Assembly: GCA_016926255.1 (NCBI GenBank)
Contig: JAFGOY010000052.1
Coordinates: forward strand, 1-35,384
Reading direction: 5' to 3'
DNA: 35,384 nucleotides
Source of the DNA: Anaerolineae bacterium
GTDB lineage: Bacteria; Chloroflexota; Anaerolineae; Aggregatilineales; UBA3940
In this document: positions 7,135 through 15,119 of the stretch, one piece after another
Position numbering within the stretch: position 1 is the stretch's first letter
Layout: the number at the start of each line of letters is the position of its first letter
Notes under the pieces: generated by a model
The model's input: only the letters and a program-made list of their open reading frames with translations
Databases searched by the model: none
What the model was told of the DNA's origin: nothing
Made by a program: the position numbers and the translations under genes

Positions 7135-9381
7135 ATGAAATCCACGCAGCCGCTTGGCGAAAACAACATCATCACCGCCCACGCCATCCACAGGGGGCGA
7201 GGCGAAGATGACAGGAACCAGGAAGACGCCTGCACTGCAGCGACGATCACCCTCGCCGACGACCACACCCTGCACGTGGCAATGGTCGCCGACGGCATGG
7301 GCGGCATCGAGGGTGGCGAGATCGCCAGCCGGATTGCCATCGACACTACACTCGATCACCTGCGCCACGGTCACGCCGATCAGCTCCCCGGCCTGATCGA
7401 GAAGGCGCTGCTCACCGCGCACGAGAAAGTCGTCGAGAAGCGCCTCGAACTCGGCTTCGACCGGATGGGGACGACCGCCACGCTCGCCGCCATCACCGCA
7501 GAAAACTGCCTCTACCTCGGCCACGCCGGTGACAGCCGCGCCTATTTGATCCGTAACAGGAAGCTCCACCAGCTCACGCGCGATCACTCGTGGGGCAACC
7601 AGCAGTTCTGGGCCGGGGCAATGTCGCTTACCGAAATCCAGGCCCACGACCGGCGTGACGCGCTGGTTCGCTATTTAGGCCGCCCCGAAGGACTCGAAAT
7701 CGACCTGGCACTGCGCCTCGATCCCTACCAGGGCGACGAAGAAGCCGTCAAAAACCAGGGGTTGCTGCTCCTGCCCGGCGACTCGGTGATGGTGTGCAGC
7801 GACGGCCTGATCAAGATGCGGCCAAACGGCAGCGGCCATTTTGTCGAAGCCGACGAGATCATCGCCGCCGTTACCGATTTCCTCCCGGCGGAGGCGGTCG
7901 AGAAACTGCTTGAGATCGCCCTCTACCGCGAGGCCGACGACAACATCTCGCTGGCGGTGATGACCCTCCCGGTCAGCGCTCCCTACCCCGACGAGCGTTC
8001 GATGCCTTCCGAACTGGTCGAGACGCGCCCGTCGTTTGCCACCATCCGCGACACGTTCACCTACGACCGTATGGAAACAGTACTCGCTCGCCCAATCGGC
8101 GATATGCTTCCGCCCGATATCCAGGATGGAGTCAAAGACAAACCCGAACCGAAAGTTCCCAACCGGCTGCTGTTGACCATCGCCGCCGCGATCCTGTTCG
8201 CCGCCGCGCTGATAGTCGGTGCTGTGCTGCTGTTCGGCGCTCATGAGCCCCCCCCCGATCAGCCGGTGGTGGTCGCCGCTGTCAGCGGTGAGGCGACGGT
8301 CAAATCGCGCGATCAGGAACCGGTTCCGCTCAAACCCGGCACCGACCTCCCCGCGCTCGACTCGCACCTCATCGTTGAGACGGCGGACGGGGCCAGCGCC
8401 CGCCTGCAAGTCCCGGAGATCGGTCTGGCGCTGACACTCAGCGGCGGGTCAACCCTGTGGCTCGATCCCCCGGTAGAGGAAAGCAACGAGCAGGCAGTCA
8501 AGATCACGCTCGCCCAGGGCAGCCTGCTGGTGCAGCGTGGAGCCACCGACGCAGGCCCGGTGCCGGTCTACACCGCGATGCCGCGCGTCCGGGCGGTGCT
8601 TTCCGGGAGTCTGCTGGGCATGCAGTTCGACGAAACGCGTGAGACATTCACCGCCGACTGCATGCAAGGACCGTGCGAAGTTTACGGCAAGGTCGGTTCA
8701 CAACCGATGGCTCGCTGCCAGCGCAGTATATTGGATACAGGCACTACGATGACCACCCCATTCGATATCCGGGGCATCGACTGGGACCCGGTGGCCGGGT
8801 CGGGCATCTCCGATACAGACCTGTGCCTGGGCATCGCCCCGACGCCCGTCGCCGTGATCGACCGCTTCGAGGTCAATACCCGACAGGTCGCCTATCACCA
8901 GCAGGGCAATCTCGAATTTACCTGGGCCGCTGCCGATGCGGTCAGCGGGATCATCCAGGACGGCCTATCTATCGAGATCGAGCCGACTGATTTGAACGAG
9001 GGCACGACCTCCATTCCGATCTCGTCGCTGGGAGTCGGGCTGCACAGCTTCACGCTCACCGTCGAGGATTCGTTCGGCGCAGCGCGAACCAGCGCCCCGG
9101 TCGAAGTCGAAGTGACGGCGGCCCGCTGCACCCTGCTCGACGATGCCACCCTGCTGACGCTCCCCCCGGAGGCGGGCCAGGAACTCAACCCGGACGCCGA
9201 ACCGGTCGAGCCGCCCGACTCCGCCGAGGCTGTCCTGCTGGGGCGCGCCCCCGACAGTGTCCCCTGGGTACAGGTCGCCTATGACAATCTCGACACTCTC
9301 TCCATGACCGGCTGGCTTCCCGTCGATCAACTCGACTGCCCGGATATTTCCATCACCCGCTTCGTCGTCGTCGAACCATAG
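7135..9381 (+). CDS. PP2C phosphatase-TM-FecR-like-Ig-SH3-like fusion
   Basis: A 748-residue membrane protein. Residues about 10-280 form a complete PP2C/SpoIIE-type Ser/Thr phosphatase: RNQED (27-31), VADGMGG (51-57), MGTTATLAAI, HAGDSRAYLIR, LTRDHSW, VCSDGLIK and DDNISLAVM, with all metal-binding Asp present. It should remove phosphate from Ser/Thr on cytoplasmic proteins, reversing a partner kinase. One TM helix lies at about 345-367 (LLLTIAAAILFAAALIVGAV). Outside the membrane come a FecR-like beta domain (VVAAVSGEATVKSRD...; about 375-480), an Ig-like segment (about 590-680), and a C-terminal SH3-like piece (CTLLDDATLL...WLPVDQLDC). The ATG at 7135 has GAGG eight bases upstream; an earlier in-frame ATG at 7075 lies upstream of the palindrome. 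No kinase gene is in the window. Confidence 0.92.
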   Translation: MKSTQPLGENNIITAHAIHRGRGEDDRNQEDACTAATITLADDHTLHVAMVADGMGGIEGGEIASRIAIDTTLDHLRHGHADQLPGLIEKALLTAHEKVVEKRLELGFDRMGTTATLAAITAENCLYLGHAGDSRAYLIRNRKLHQLTRDHSWGNQQFWAGAMSLTEIQAHDRRDALVRYLGRPEGLEIDLALRLDPYQGDEEAVKNQGLLLLPGDSVMVCSDGLIKMRPNGSGHFVEADEIIAAVTDFLPAEAVEKLLEIALYREADDNISLAVMTLPVSAPYPDERSMPSELVETRPSFATIRDTFTYDRMETVLARPIGDMLPPDIQDGVKDKPEPKVPNRLLLTIAAAILFAAALIVGAVLLFGAHEPPPDQPVVVAAVSGEATVKSRDQEPVPLKPGTDLPALDSHLIVETADGASARLQVPEIGLALTLSGGSTLWLDPPVEESNEQAVKITLAQGSLLVQRGATDAGPVPVYTAMPRVRAVLSGSLLGMQFDETRETFTADCMQGPCEVYGKVGSQPMARCQRSILDTGTTMTTPFDIRGIDWDPVAGSGISDTDLCLGIAPTPVAVIDRFEVNTRQVAYHQQGNLEFTWAAADAVSGIIQDGLSIEIEPTDLNEGTTSIPISSLGVGLHSFTLTVEDSFGAARTSAPVEVEVTAARCTLLDDATLLTLPPEAGQELNPDAEPVEPPDSAEAVLLGRAPDSVPWVQVAYDNLDTLSMTGWLPVDQLDCPDISITRFVVVEP

Positions 9382-9535
9382 GCGGTTCAGATCGCCCCCT
9401 TCAGCAGCATATGACTTAAATCCCCCCTCCCCGCACTGGCCCCAGATCGGCGCTTTGCCTATACTGGATAATAAGAGATCATTGCAACTATCACTGATGA
9501 GCGACCGTTTGTTTAGCAGTAAGGAGAAGATGCCT

Positions 9536-10696
9536 ATGCCTGGGAAAACACGATCCACACGGATTGGACTCGTACTGTTGATCATAGTGGCGCTGGCCGC
9601 GATTGCCTGTAACATGGCATCGTGTGGGGCTTCGGCAACGCCCCCCACTGCTACCGAGGAGACACCATCCCAGGGCGGCGAGCCGCCCGGTGACATCCCT
9701 ACAGCGACCAACACGCCGGAAAGCAGCGCCGACACCGGCGACGCAGGCGAGGACGGCGGAGACGGCGGTGATGAAACGGAAGTCGAAGAAGAAGAGGAAG
9801 AGGAACCCGTAGACACCAGTGAATGCAACTGGGACGCCGATTTTGTCTCCGATGTGACCATCCCCGACGACACCGAGATCGCCCCCGGTGCGACCTTCGT
9901 CAAGACGTGGCGCATCAAGAACAGCGGCTGCCAGAACTGGCCGGGCAGCGCGATCATGGTTTTCGATCACGGCGACCGGATGGGTTCGCCGGACTGGGTG
10001 GCAATCCCGGCAGCCAATGTCGGGATGAACGCCGATGTCTCGGTGAATCTCACCGCACCGACCACGCCGGGGACGTACCAGGGCTATTTCCAGTGCCAGT
10101 CACCCGACGGAATCCGCTTCTGCCAGGTCTACGTGCAGATCGTCGTCCCTGAGCCGACCCCCACCCCAACCAATACCCCGGAGCCAACCGAAGAGGCCGA
10201 GCCGGAGAGTATGACTATCCCGGTGACTTACAACAACCGCACCGGCGACATCAGTACCGGCGGCTGCGACCACTCGCGGATACGGGCAGGGATCGCAGGG
10301 GCAGGTAATGCCATTCGCGGCCTCGCCGCCTTCGATCTCGACGACCTGGAAGATACCGAGATCGTCAGTGCCTCCCTGCTGCTCAACGACTATGACGACG
10401 ATGACGACCCCTTCGACAAGATCGCCCCGCTGCGCGTCGAGCAGGTGGAAGTCGCCAATTCCTGCGGCCCGGATGCGATGGCAAGCGGTGACGTAGGCGA
10501 CATCGCCGACATCGCCACCGAGGGTGGACTGTCCTCACCGGTTGACGTCACCGACGAGGTTGCCGACCTGATCGACGACAGCGAACGCTGGTTCCAGATT
10601 CGCCTGAGTTTCCGCGAGGACGACGAGGGCTCCGCTTCCGCGAGTATGGTCGAGTGGGATTCGATCTCGCTCGTGGTGGAATACTTTGAGGATTAG
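9536..10696 (+). CDS. Lipoprotein with NBR1-type Ig-like domain
   Basis: A 386-residue predicted lipoprotein: signal STRIGLVLLIIVALAAIAC, an acidic Glu/Asp/Gly-rich stretch to about residue 95, then a domain matching the NBR1-type Ig-like fold (CNWDADFVSDVTIPDD..., PGATFVKTWRIKNSGC.NWPGS, TPGTYQGYFQCQSPDG) at about 98-206. A Pro/Thr linker (TPTPTNTPEPTEEAEPE) leads to a C-terminal domain of about 160 residues (RGLAAFDLDDLEDTEIVSA) resembling beta-sandwich DNRLRE-like modules. These are structural adhesion or scaffold domains, not enzymes. Two ATGs (9530, 9536) follow AAGGAG; 9536 gives the better spacing (9 nt). It follows the PP2C gene by 154 bp and ends at a strong hairpin. It may be exported and tethered near the phosphatase's outer domains, which is speculative. 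Confidence 0.87.
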   Translation: MPGKTRSTRIGLVLLIIVALAAIACNMASCGASATPPTATEETPSQGGEPPGDIPTATNTPESSADTGDAGEDGGDGGDETEVEEEEEEEPVDTSECNWDADFVSDVTIPDDTEIAPGATFVKTWRIKNSGCQNWPGSAIMVFDHGDRMGSPDWVAIPAANVGMNADVSVNLTAPTTPGTYQGYFQCQSPDGIRFCQVYVQIVVPEPTPTPTNTPEPTEEAEPESMTIPVTYNNRTGDISTGGCDHSRIRAGIAGAGNAIRGLAAFDLDDLEDTEIVSASLLLNDYDDDDDPFDKIAPLRVEQVEVANSCGPDAMASGDVGDIADIATEGGLSSPVDVTDEVADLIDDSERWFQIRLSFREDDEGSASASMVEWDSISLVVEYFED

Positions 10697-10716
10697 GTTG
10701 TAATTAGCGAAGATCG

Positions 10717-10755
10717 CACCCCCCTGCATTTCGCCCGGCGAAAAGCAGGGGGGTG
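10717..10755 (+). terminator. Hairpin after NBR1-Ig lipoprotein gene
   Basis: Perfect 11-bp stem CACCCCCCTGC/GCAGGGGGGTG with an inner TTTCGC...GCGAAA arm. It begins 20 nt past the stop and has no T-run (GATTCC follows). The 3' half (GCAGGGGGGTGAT) recurs with variations at 20371-20384 and 22119-22132, so it doubles as a dispersed repeat. Confidence 0.55.
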
Positions 10756-10880
10756 ATTCCCCACATCGCAAACCTACGCTCGGCTAACGTTCCCCTAACA
10801 ACCCCATCCACACATGGACTCACTCCGCTCAGCGGACTATAATGGTGGGCGCTTAACAACCATATCCAGGAGTTAATATT

Positions 10881-11975
10881 GTGACATCACAATCGCAAAC
10901 CGAACGCACCCCCTACCTACCGGAACTGGAGCCAAGCTCATGGCTGATCACCGGCGGCGCGGGTTTTCTCGGCGGCAACCTGATCGAACACCTGCTGGCA
11001 CGCGGGCAGAAAGTCACCTCGATTGACTTCGCGCCCTTCGAATACGATCACCTCCGCGACCAGGTGACCGTGGTCGACGGCGACATCCGCGACAAGCCGC
11101 TCGTCAACAGGATCACGCAGGGCATGGACTTCGTCGTCCACTGCGCCGCTGCGCTGCCCCTTTACACCCCCGAAGAAATCTACACTACCGACATCGACGG
11201 TACGCGCAACGTCTTCGAAGCCGCACTGAATGCCGGGGTCAAACGCGCCATTCACATCTCGACCACTGCCGTCTACGGCATCCCCGATCACCACCCGCTG
11301 CTCGAAACCGATGAAATGCAGGGTGTCGGCCCCTACGGTGAGGCGAAGGTCGCCGCCGAGGGAGTCGTGATGGGATTCCGCGAGCAGGGGCTGATCACGC
11401 CGATCCTGCGCCCCAAGTCCTTCATCGGCAAGTATCGACTCGGCATCTTCGCCATGCTCTGCGAATGGGCACTCGACGGTCATAACTGGCCGCTGCTCGG
11501 CAGGGGCAATAATCCCTACCAGTATCTCGATGTCGAAGACCTGTGCGATGCGATCTGGCTGTGCGCCACGCTCCCCGAAGAAAACGCCAACGACGTATTC
11601 AACATCGGTGCAAAGGAATACGGCACACCCAAGACCGACTTCCAGGCGGTGCTCGACGCTGCCGGATTCGGCAAGAAGGTGATCCCGATCCCGGCTGGCC
11701 CGGCGATCTGGACGCTGCGCGCGCTGGAAGCGGTTGGGTTGTCGCCGCTCTACAAGTGGATTTACGAGACGATTATCGAAGAGTCCTTCGTCTCGATTGA
11801 ACGCGCCGAGCAGAAGCTCGGCTTCAAGCCGAAGTACTCGAACGTCGATGCGCTGCTGCGCACCCTCGAATGGTACAAGGCCAACCGCGAGGAGATCGAG
11901 AGCAGGCAGGGCGGCGTTTCTCACCGCGTCGCCTGGAAGCAGGGCGCGCTGAGCCTGGCGAAGCTGTTCTTTTAG
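10881..11975 (+). CDS. NAD(P)-dependent epimerase/dehydratase (extended SDR)
   Basis: A 364-residue protein of the extended short-chain dehydrogenase/reductase family. The nucleotide-binding TGGAGFLGGNLIEHLL is at about 24-39, a DGDIRD patch follows, and the active-site pair is Tyr152 and Lys156 (GPYGEAKVAAE) with upstream ISTTAVYG. The overall pattern is closest to the sugar-nucleotide epimerase / 3-beta-HSD-like branch, but the substrate is not clear. The start is GTG at 10881 with AGGAG nine bases upstream and no competing ATG. It is isolated: terminator-like hairpin upstream, 290-bp non-coding stretch downstream. Confidence 0.9.
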   Translation: MTSQSQTERTPYLPELEPSSWLITGGAGFLGGNLIEHLLARGQKVTSIDFAPFEYDHLRDQVTVVDGDIRDKPLVNRITQGMDFVVHCAAALPLYTPEEIYTTDIDGTRNVFEAALNAGVKRAIHISTTAVYGIPDHHPLLETDEMQGVGPYGEAKVAAEGVVMGFREQGLITPILRPKSFIGKYRLGIFAMLCEWALDGHNWPLLGRGNNPYQYLDVEDLCDAIWLCATLPEENANDVFNIGAKEYGTPKTDFQAVLDAAGFGKKVIPIPAGPAIWTLRALEAVGLSPLYKWIYETIIEESFVSIERAEQKLGFKPKYSNVDALLRTLEWYKANREEIESRQGGVSHRVAWKQGALSLAKLFF

Positions 11976-12265
11976 CGACTAACTCAAGGAAAATTGGCGG
12001 CACACCCCCTTTGTCCCTGCGGGACATTTCTCCCTTCCAGGGGGCAGGTGGGGCACGAATTGTAAGACTCGGATCAAACAACCGGGCCAACCCACTCGCC
12101 CTCTTGGGGGAGATGGCGAACCAGAGGTTCGTCATCAGGGGGATGGATGTTTTGACGAAGGCAAAACTCCCAGTTACCAGCCTCCGGCTGATAAACGATG
12201 GGCCGACGCAGTCGGCCAGAGGGGGTTAAACCAGGGCGACCCGTCGATGGGCCGCCCTTTCTGAT
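11976..12265. other. 290-bp spacer with repeat remnants
   Basis: No gene seen. It contains TGTCCC-TGC-GGGACA, a GGCCGAC-GCA-GTCGGCC palindrome (12201-12217), and GAGGGGGTT (12219-12227), the end of the family C repeat. The two flanking genes converge. No T-run terminator was recognised. Confidence 0.5.
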
Positions 12266-13276
12266 CTACTCCGCGAGGATGTCCTCGATTGCCTGTAACT
12301 CGTCGGCGCTGAAATCCAGCTTCTCGACCGCCGCCGCGTTCTCCTCGACCTGCTGCACGCTGCTCGTCCCGATCAGCGCCGAGGTCGAGGCCGGGTGACG
12401 CAGCACCCAGGCCAGCGCCATTTGCGCCAGCGACTGCCCCCGCTCACGGGCGATATCGTTCAGCCGCCGCGCCTTATTGACATTCTCCTCGGTCACCTGG
12501 TCCTTCTTCAGAAAGCCGCTCGGCTTCGACGCCCGCGATCCTTCGGGGATGCCGTCGAGATAACGATCCGTGAGCAACCCCTGCGCCAGCGGCGAGAAGA
12601 AGATCAGCCCGATGCCAAGCTCCTGAGCCGTATCGAGCAGTGCCTCCTCCGGCCAGCGCACGAACATGCTGTACTTCACCTGATTGATCAGGCACGGCGT
12701 GCCGAGATCGTTCAGGATGCGAACGGCCTCGCGGGTCTGTTCCGCGTCGTAGTTCGAAATGCCCGCGTAGAGCGCCTTGCCCTGCCGCACCACGTGATCG
12801 AGCGCCCCCATCGTCTCTTCGAGCGGCGTTTCCGGGTCGGGCCGGTGATGGTAGAAAATGTCGACATAATCCAGCCCCATCCGCCTGAGACTCTGGTCGA
12901 GGCTGCTGATCAAATACTTGCGCGATCCCCATTCACCGTAGGGGCCGTTCCACATCCAGTAGCCCGCCTTGGTCGAGATGACCAGTTCGTGGCGATGGGC
13001 GGCGAAATCCTTCCGCAGGATCGCGCCGAACGTCTCCTCCGCCGATCCGGGCGGCGGGCCGTAGTTGTTCGCCAGATCGAAATGCGTGATGCCCAGGTCG
13101 AAGGCCCGGTGCAGCATCGCCCGGCCATTCTCCAGCGGGTCGATACCGCCGAAGTTGTGCCACAGCCCCAGCGAGATCGCGGGGAGCTTCAACCCGCTCC
13201 GCCCACTGCGGATATAAGGCATCGACTCGTAGCGATTGTCGGCAGGCAGATAATTGGGATCAACCGGTTGGGTCAT
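12266..13276 (-). CDS. Aldo-keto reductase, YghZ/L-glyceraldehyde-3-phosphate reductase type
   Basis: A 336-residue aldo/keto reductase. The catalytic tetrad is visible: Asp67 and Tyr72 (HFDLANNYGPP), Lys103 (ISTKAGYWMWNGPYGEWGSRK), and His144 (FYHHRPDPETPLEE). The NADPH-binding end (ALIGTSSVQQVEENAAAVEK) and the pattern around ANNYGPPPGSAE match E. coli YghZ, which reduces L-glyceraldehyde 3-phosphate and methylglyoxal. The opening (YESMPYIRSGRSGLKLPAISLGLW) matches as well. The start at 13276 has GGAG upstream. It is last of five minus-strand genes (17925 to 12266) but a 97-bp gap separates it from the phosphatase gene. Confidence 0.92.
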   Translation of the reverse strand: MTQPVDPNYLPADNRYESMPYIRSGRSGLKLPAISLGLWHNFGGIDPLENGRAMLHRAFDLGITHFDLANNYGPPPGSAEETFGAILRKDFAAHRHELVISTKAGYWMWNGPYGEWGSRKYLISSLDQSLRRMGLDYVDIFYHHRPDPETPLEETMGALDHVVRQGKALYAGISNYDAEQTREAVRILNDLGTPCLINQVKYSMFVRWPEEALLDTAQELGIGLIFFSPLAQGLLTDRYLDGIPEGSRASKPSGFLKKDQVTEENVNKARRLNDIARERGQSLAQMALAWVLRHPASTSALIGTSSVQQVEENAAAVEKLDFSADELQAIEDILAE

Positions 13277-13347
13277 TGTCTGTTCTCCATTTTTAGCACT
13301 GTCGAGTGCCGATTATCATTCACCCTTATCTTATATCCTGTTTTTCC

Positions 13348-13370
13348 CTTTGCGTCCTTTGCGGTTAGCC
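13348..13370. repeat. Dispersed repeat, family E, copy 1
   Basis: CTTTGCGTCCTTTGCGGTTAGCC ends three bases before the stop codon of the histidine phosphatase gene. A near copy (27136-27160) likewise reaches the stop codon of a DegV gene. Both lie in the same orientation. Confidence 0.6.
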
Positions 13371-13373
13371 AGC

Positions 13374-14045
13374 CTATCTGTCGGTGGTCGGCACTGCCTC
13401 TCCGCTCAGGTGATCGATATCCGCCCAGCGCACCAGCTTCCCCGACAGGCTGCTGCCGCCACCCCGCACCGCCCCATTCCCGACCGTCACCTCGGTAACT
13501 GCACAGTTGTAGTACGGGAACTTGCGATACCATTCGATGTTGCTGCCGGGGCACAGTTCCTTGAGCGTCGCCTTGAAAATCCCCACGTGCGCAACGATGA
13601 TGATGTTCTGATCCTCCCGCCCGTCGAGCACCTGCTCAAGCCCTTCGCGCATGCGCTGCCAGAGCATCAGGTAGTTCTCGCCGCCGGGGAACATGACCGT
13701 CACCTTGCCATCGTACCATTTCTGAATCGTGCCGAAATACTGGTCGGAGAACTCGGCGAAGGATTCGCCCTCGTATACGCCGATCTGTATCTCCGCGAAC
13801 TGCTCCCTGACTTCCACGTCAAGGCCCAGCGGCCCGGCGATGGCCTGCGCCGTCTCGACCGCCCGCTTGAGCGGTGACGAGTAGATCGCGTGGATCGGCA
13901 CGCCGAGGTTGGCAAAGTATTCGGCGGTTTGCTTTGCCTGCAAAACGCCCTTTTCGGTCAGCGAGTAGTCGATGTTCTTACATGAAAAAACCTGCTCGAC
14001 ATTGGCGACATTTTCGCCATGCCGTACAAAGTAAATTCGATTCAT
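13374..14045 (-). CDS. Histidine phosphatase family protein (phosphoglycerate mutase-like)
   Basis: A 223-residue protein of the phosphoglycerate-mutase-like superfamily. It has the phospho-His motif IYFVRHGENVANVEQ (His9 in RHG), a second Arg in SPLKRAVETAQAIA, and a downstream VAHVGIFKATLKELC with the acid-base His. This superfamily removes phosphate from metabolites or alpha-ribazole phosphate; the substrate here cannot be told. The ATG at 14045 has AGGAG fifteen bases upstream, which is farther than usual; no better start was seen. It lies 74 bp downstream of the methyltransferase gene in the same direction, so they may be co-transcribed. Confidence 0.9.
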   Translation of the reverse strand: MNRIYFVRHGENVANVEQVFSCKNIDYSLTEKGVLQAKQTAEYFANLGVPIHAIYSSPLKRAVETAQAIAGPLGLDVEVREQFAEIQIGVYEGESFAEFSDQYFGTIQKWYDGKVTVMFPGGENYLMLWQRMREGLEQVLDGREDQNIIIVAHVGIFKATLKELCPGSNIEWYRKFPYYNCAVTEVTVGNGAVRGGGSSLSGKLVRWADIDHLSGEAVPTTDR

Positions 14046-14119
14046 AATCGGGATGGATTACTCCTGTATTTCATTTTGTATTTCATTTCCTTCGTTCTTA
14101 TGGTTTCCTGCCCACCGCA

Positions 14120-14935
14120 TCATTTGCGGCCCACTGCCATGATATGGAAGCTCACCCCGATCAGCGATGGCTCTTCCTCGACGGCCCGCATGTACTTGAG
14201 CATCTTCTCATAGTAGATACCCTGCTCATCGAGCCAGCCGCTGCTTTCGCTCATCAGGCCAACCGGCCCCTCGATCCCGATCAGCCCTTCGAACTGGAAC
14301 CCGGCCCAGCTAACCTCCGACATCAGTTCGTTGGGATGGTGAAAGAAAGCAATCGTGAAGAATGGCCCATCGGTTACGTTGCGATGCTGTCCATCGATCA
14401 GGTCTTGATCGACTATCTCTTCGAATTCGGGGTAATCAAAGCCCCGGTCGGTGAACCCGGAGATCATCGAGGCAAAGCGCGATATGCCCACACACAGTAC
14501 CACCCCACCCGGCTTCAATACCCGAAAAGCCTCGCCGATGGCTTTCAGCCGTTCCTCGCTTTCGGTCAGGTGATAGAGCGGCCCCATCAGCAGCACGATG
14601 TCGGCACTGTTATCGGGAAAGTCGAGGGCCAGTGCATCACCCACTTCCATCGAGATCGGTTTGTGCTGGCGATCTTCGGCCTTCTTCCGCGCCGCTTCGA
14701 TATGCTCTGGCGTGATGTCGCGAAGATGAACCTGGTGACCCAGTTCGGCCAGCCAGAAGGAATACGCACCGGTCGCACCGCCCACGTCGACGATCACCTG
14801 CGGTTCCGAAGTCAGGTAGCGGCTGATGATCTCCTTGCTGCGGATGAATTCCCAGCGTGCGATACCCGCATCGAGACGATCATCCTCAGAATAGTTCTTG
14901 CCATAATAGTCGATGATCGGATTCTGGTCGGTCAT
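14120..14935 (-). CDS. Class I SAM-dependent methyltransferase
   Basis: A 271-residue methyltransferase with SAM motif I VIVDVGGATGAYSFWLAE (about 47-64), beta 2 acidic VHLRDITPEHIEAA, motif II DIVLLMGPLYHLTESEERL and LKPGGVVLCVGISRFASM. The VLKPGG post-motif is typical of the Methyltransf_11/25 groups. The C-terminal half (NVTDGPFFTIAFFHHPNEL) looks like a substrate-binding cap. The substrate is unknown. The start at 14935 has a weak AGGTGGG upstream. It precedes the histidine phosphatase gene by 74 bp. A family C repeat separates it from the phosphodiesterase gene upstream. Confidence 0.9.
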   Translation of the reverse strand: MTDQNPIIDYYGKNYSEDDRLDAGIARWEFIRSKEIISRYLTSEPQVIVDVGGATGAYSFWLAELGHQVHLRDITPEHIEAARKKAEDRQHKPISMEVGDALALDFPDNSADIVLLMGPLYHLTESEERLKAIGEAFRVLKPGGVVLCVGISRFASMISGFTDRGFDYPEFEEIVDQDLIDGQHRNVTDGPFFTIAFFHHPNELMSEVSWAGFQFEGLIGIEGPVGLMSESSGWLDEQGIYYEKMLKYMRAVEEEPSLIGVSFHIMAVGRK

Positions 14936-15013
14936 GACATTGTCCCACCTGTGCAGGAATCATAAAAACACTACGTTTTTGCGATTAGTTGTGTCGCATT
15001 AAATCAATAACAA

Positions 15014-15097
15014 AACCCCCTCAGACCCACCTGCGGTCGCCCGTCTCCCCCTTGCAAGGGGGAGAAAAACTGAGCGAAGCGAAAGTTAGAGGGGGTT
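15014..15097. repeat. Dispersed 84-bp palindromic repeat, family C, copy 1
   Basis: AACCCCCTC at one end and GAGGGGGTT at the other form terminal inverted repeats. A 22-bp perfect palindrome at 15044-15065 (TCTCCCCCTTG centre) lies between. A second 85-bp copy lies at 28095-28179. It carries no coding potential and looks like a non-autonomous, MITE-like or REP-type element. Confidence 0.7.
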
Positions 15098-15119
15098 CAA
15101 ACTCACGCTGACAAATAAC

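Noticed and set aside
10938-11924. 328-codon minus-strand frame opposite the epimerase gene
   Set aside because: The SDR motifs on the plus strand are decisive; the reverse frame has no recognisable domain.
12395-13498. 367-codon plus-strand frame opposite the aldo-keto reductase gene
   Set aside because: The AKR catalytic tetrad is intact on the minus strand; this frame is a shadow.
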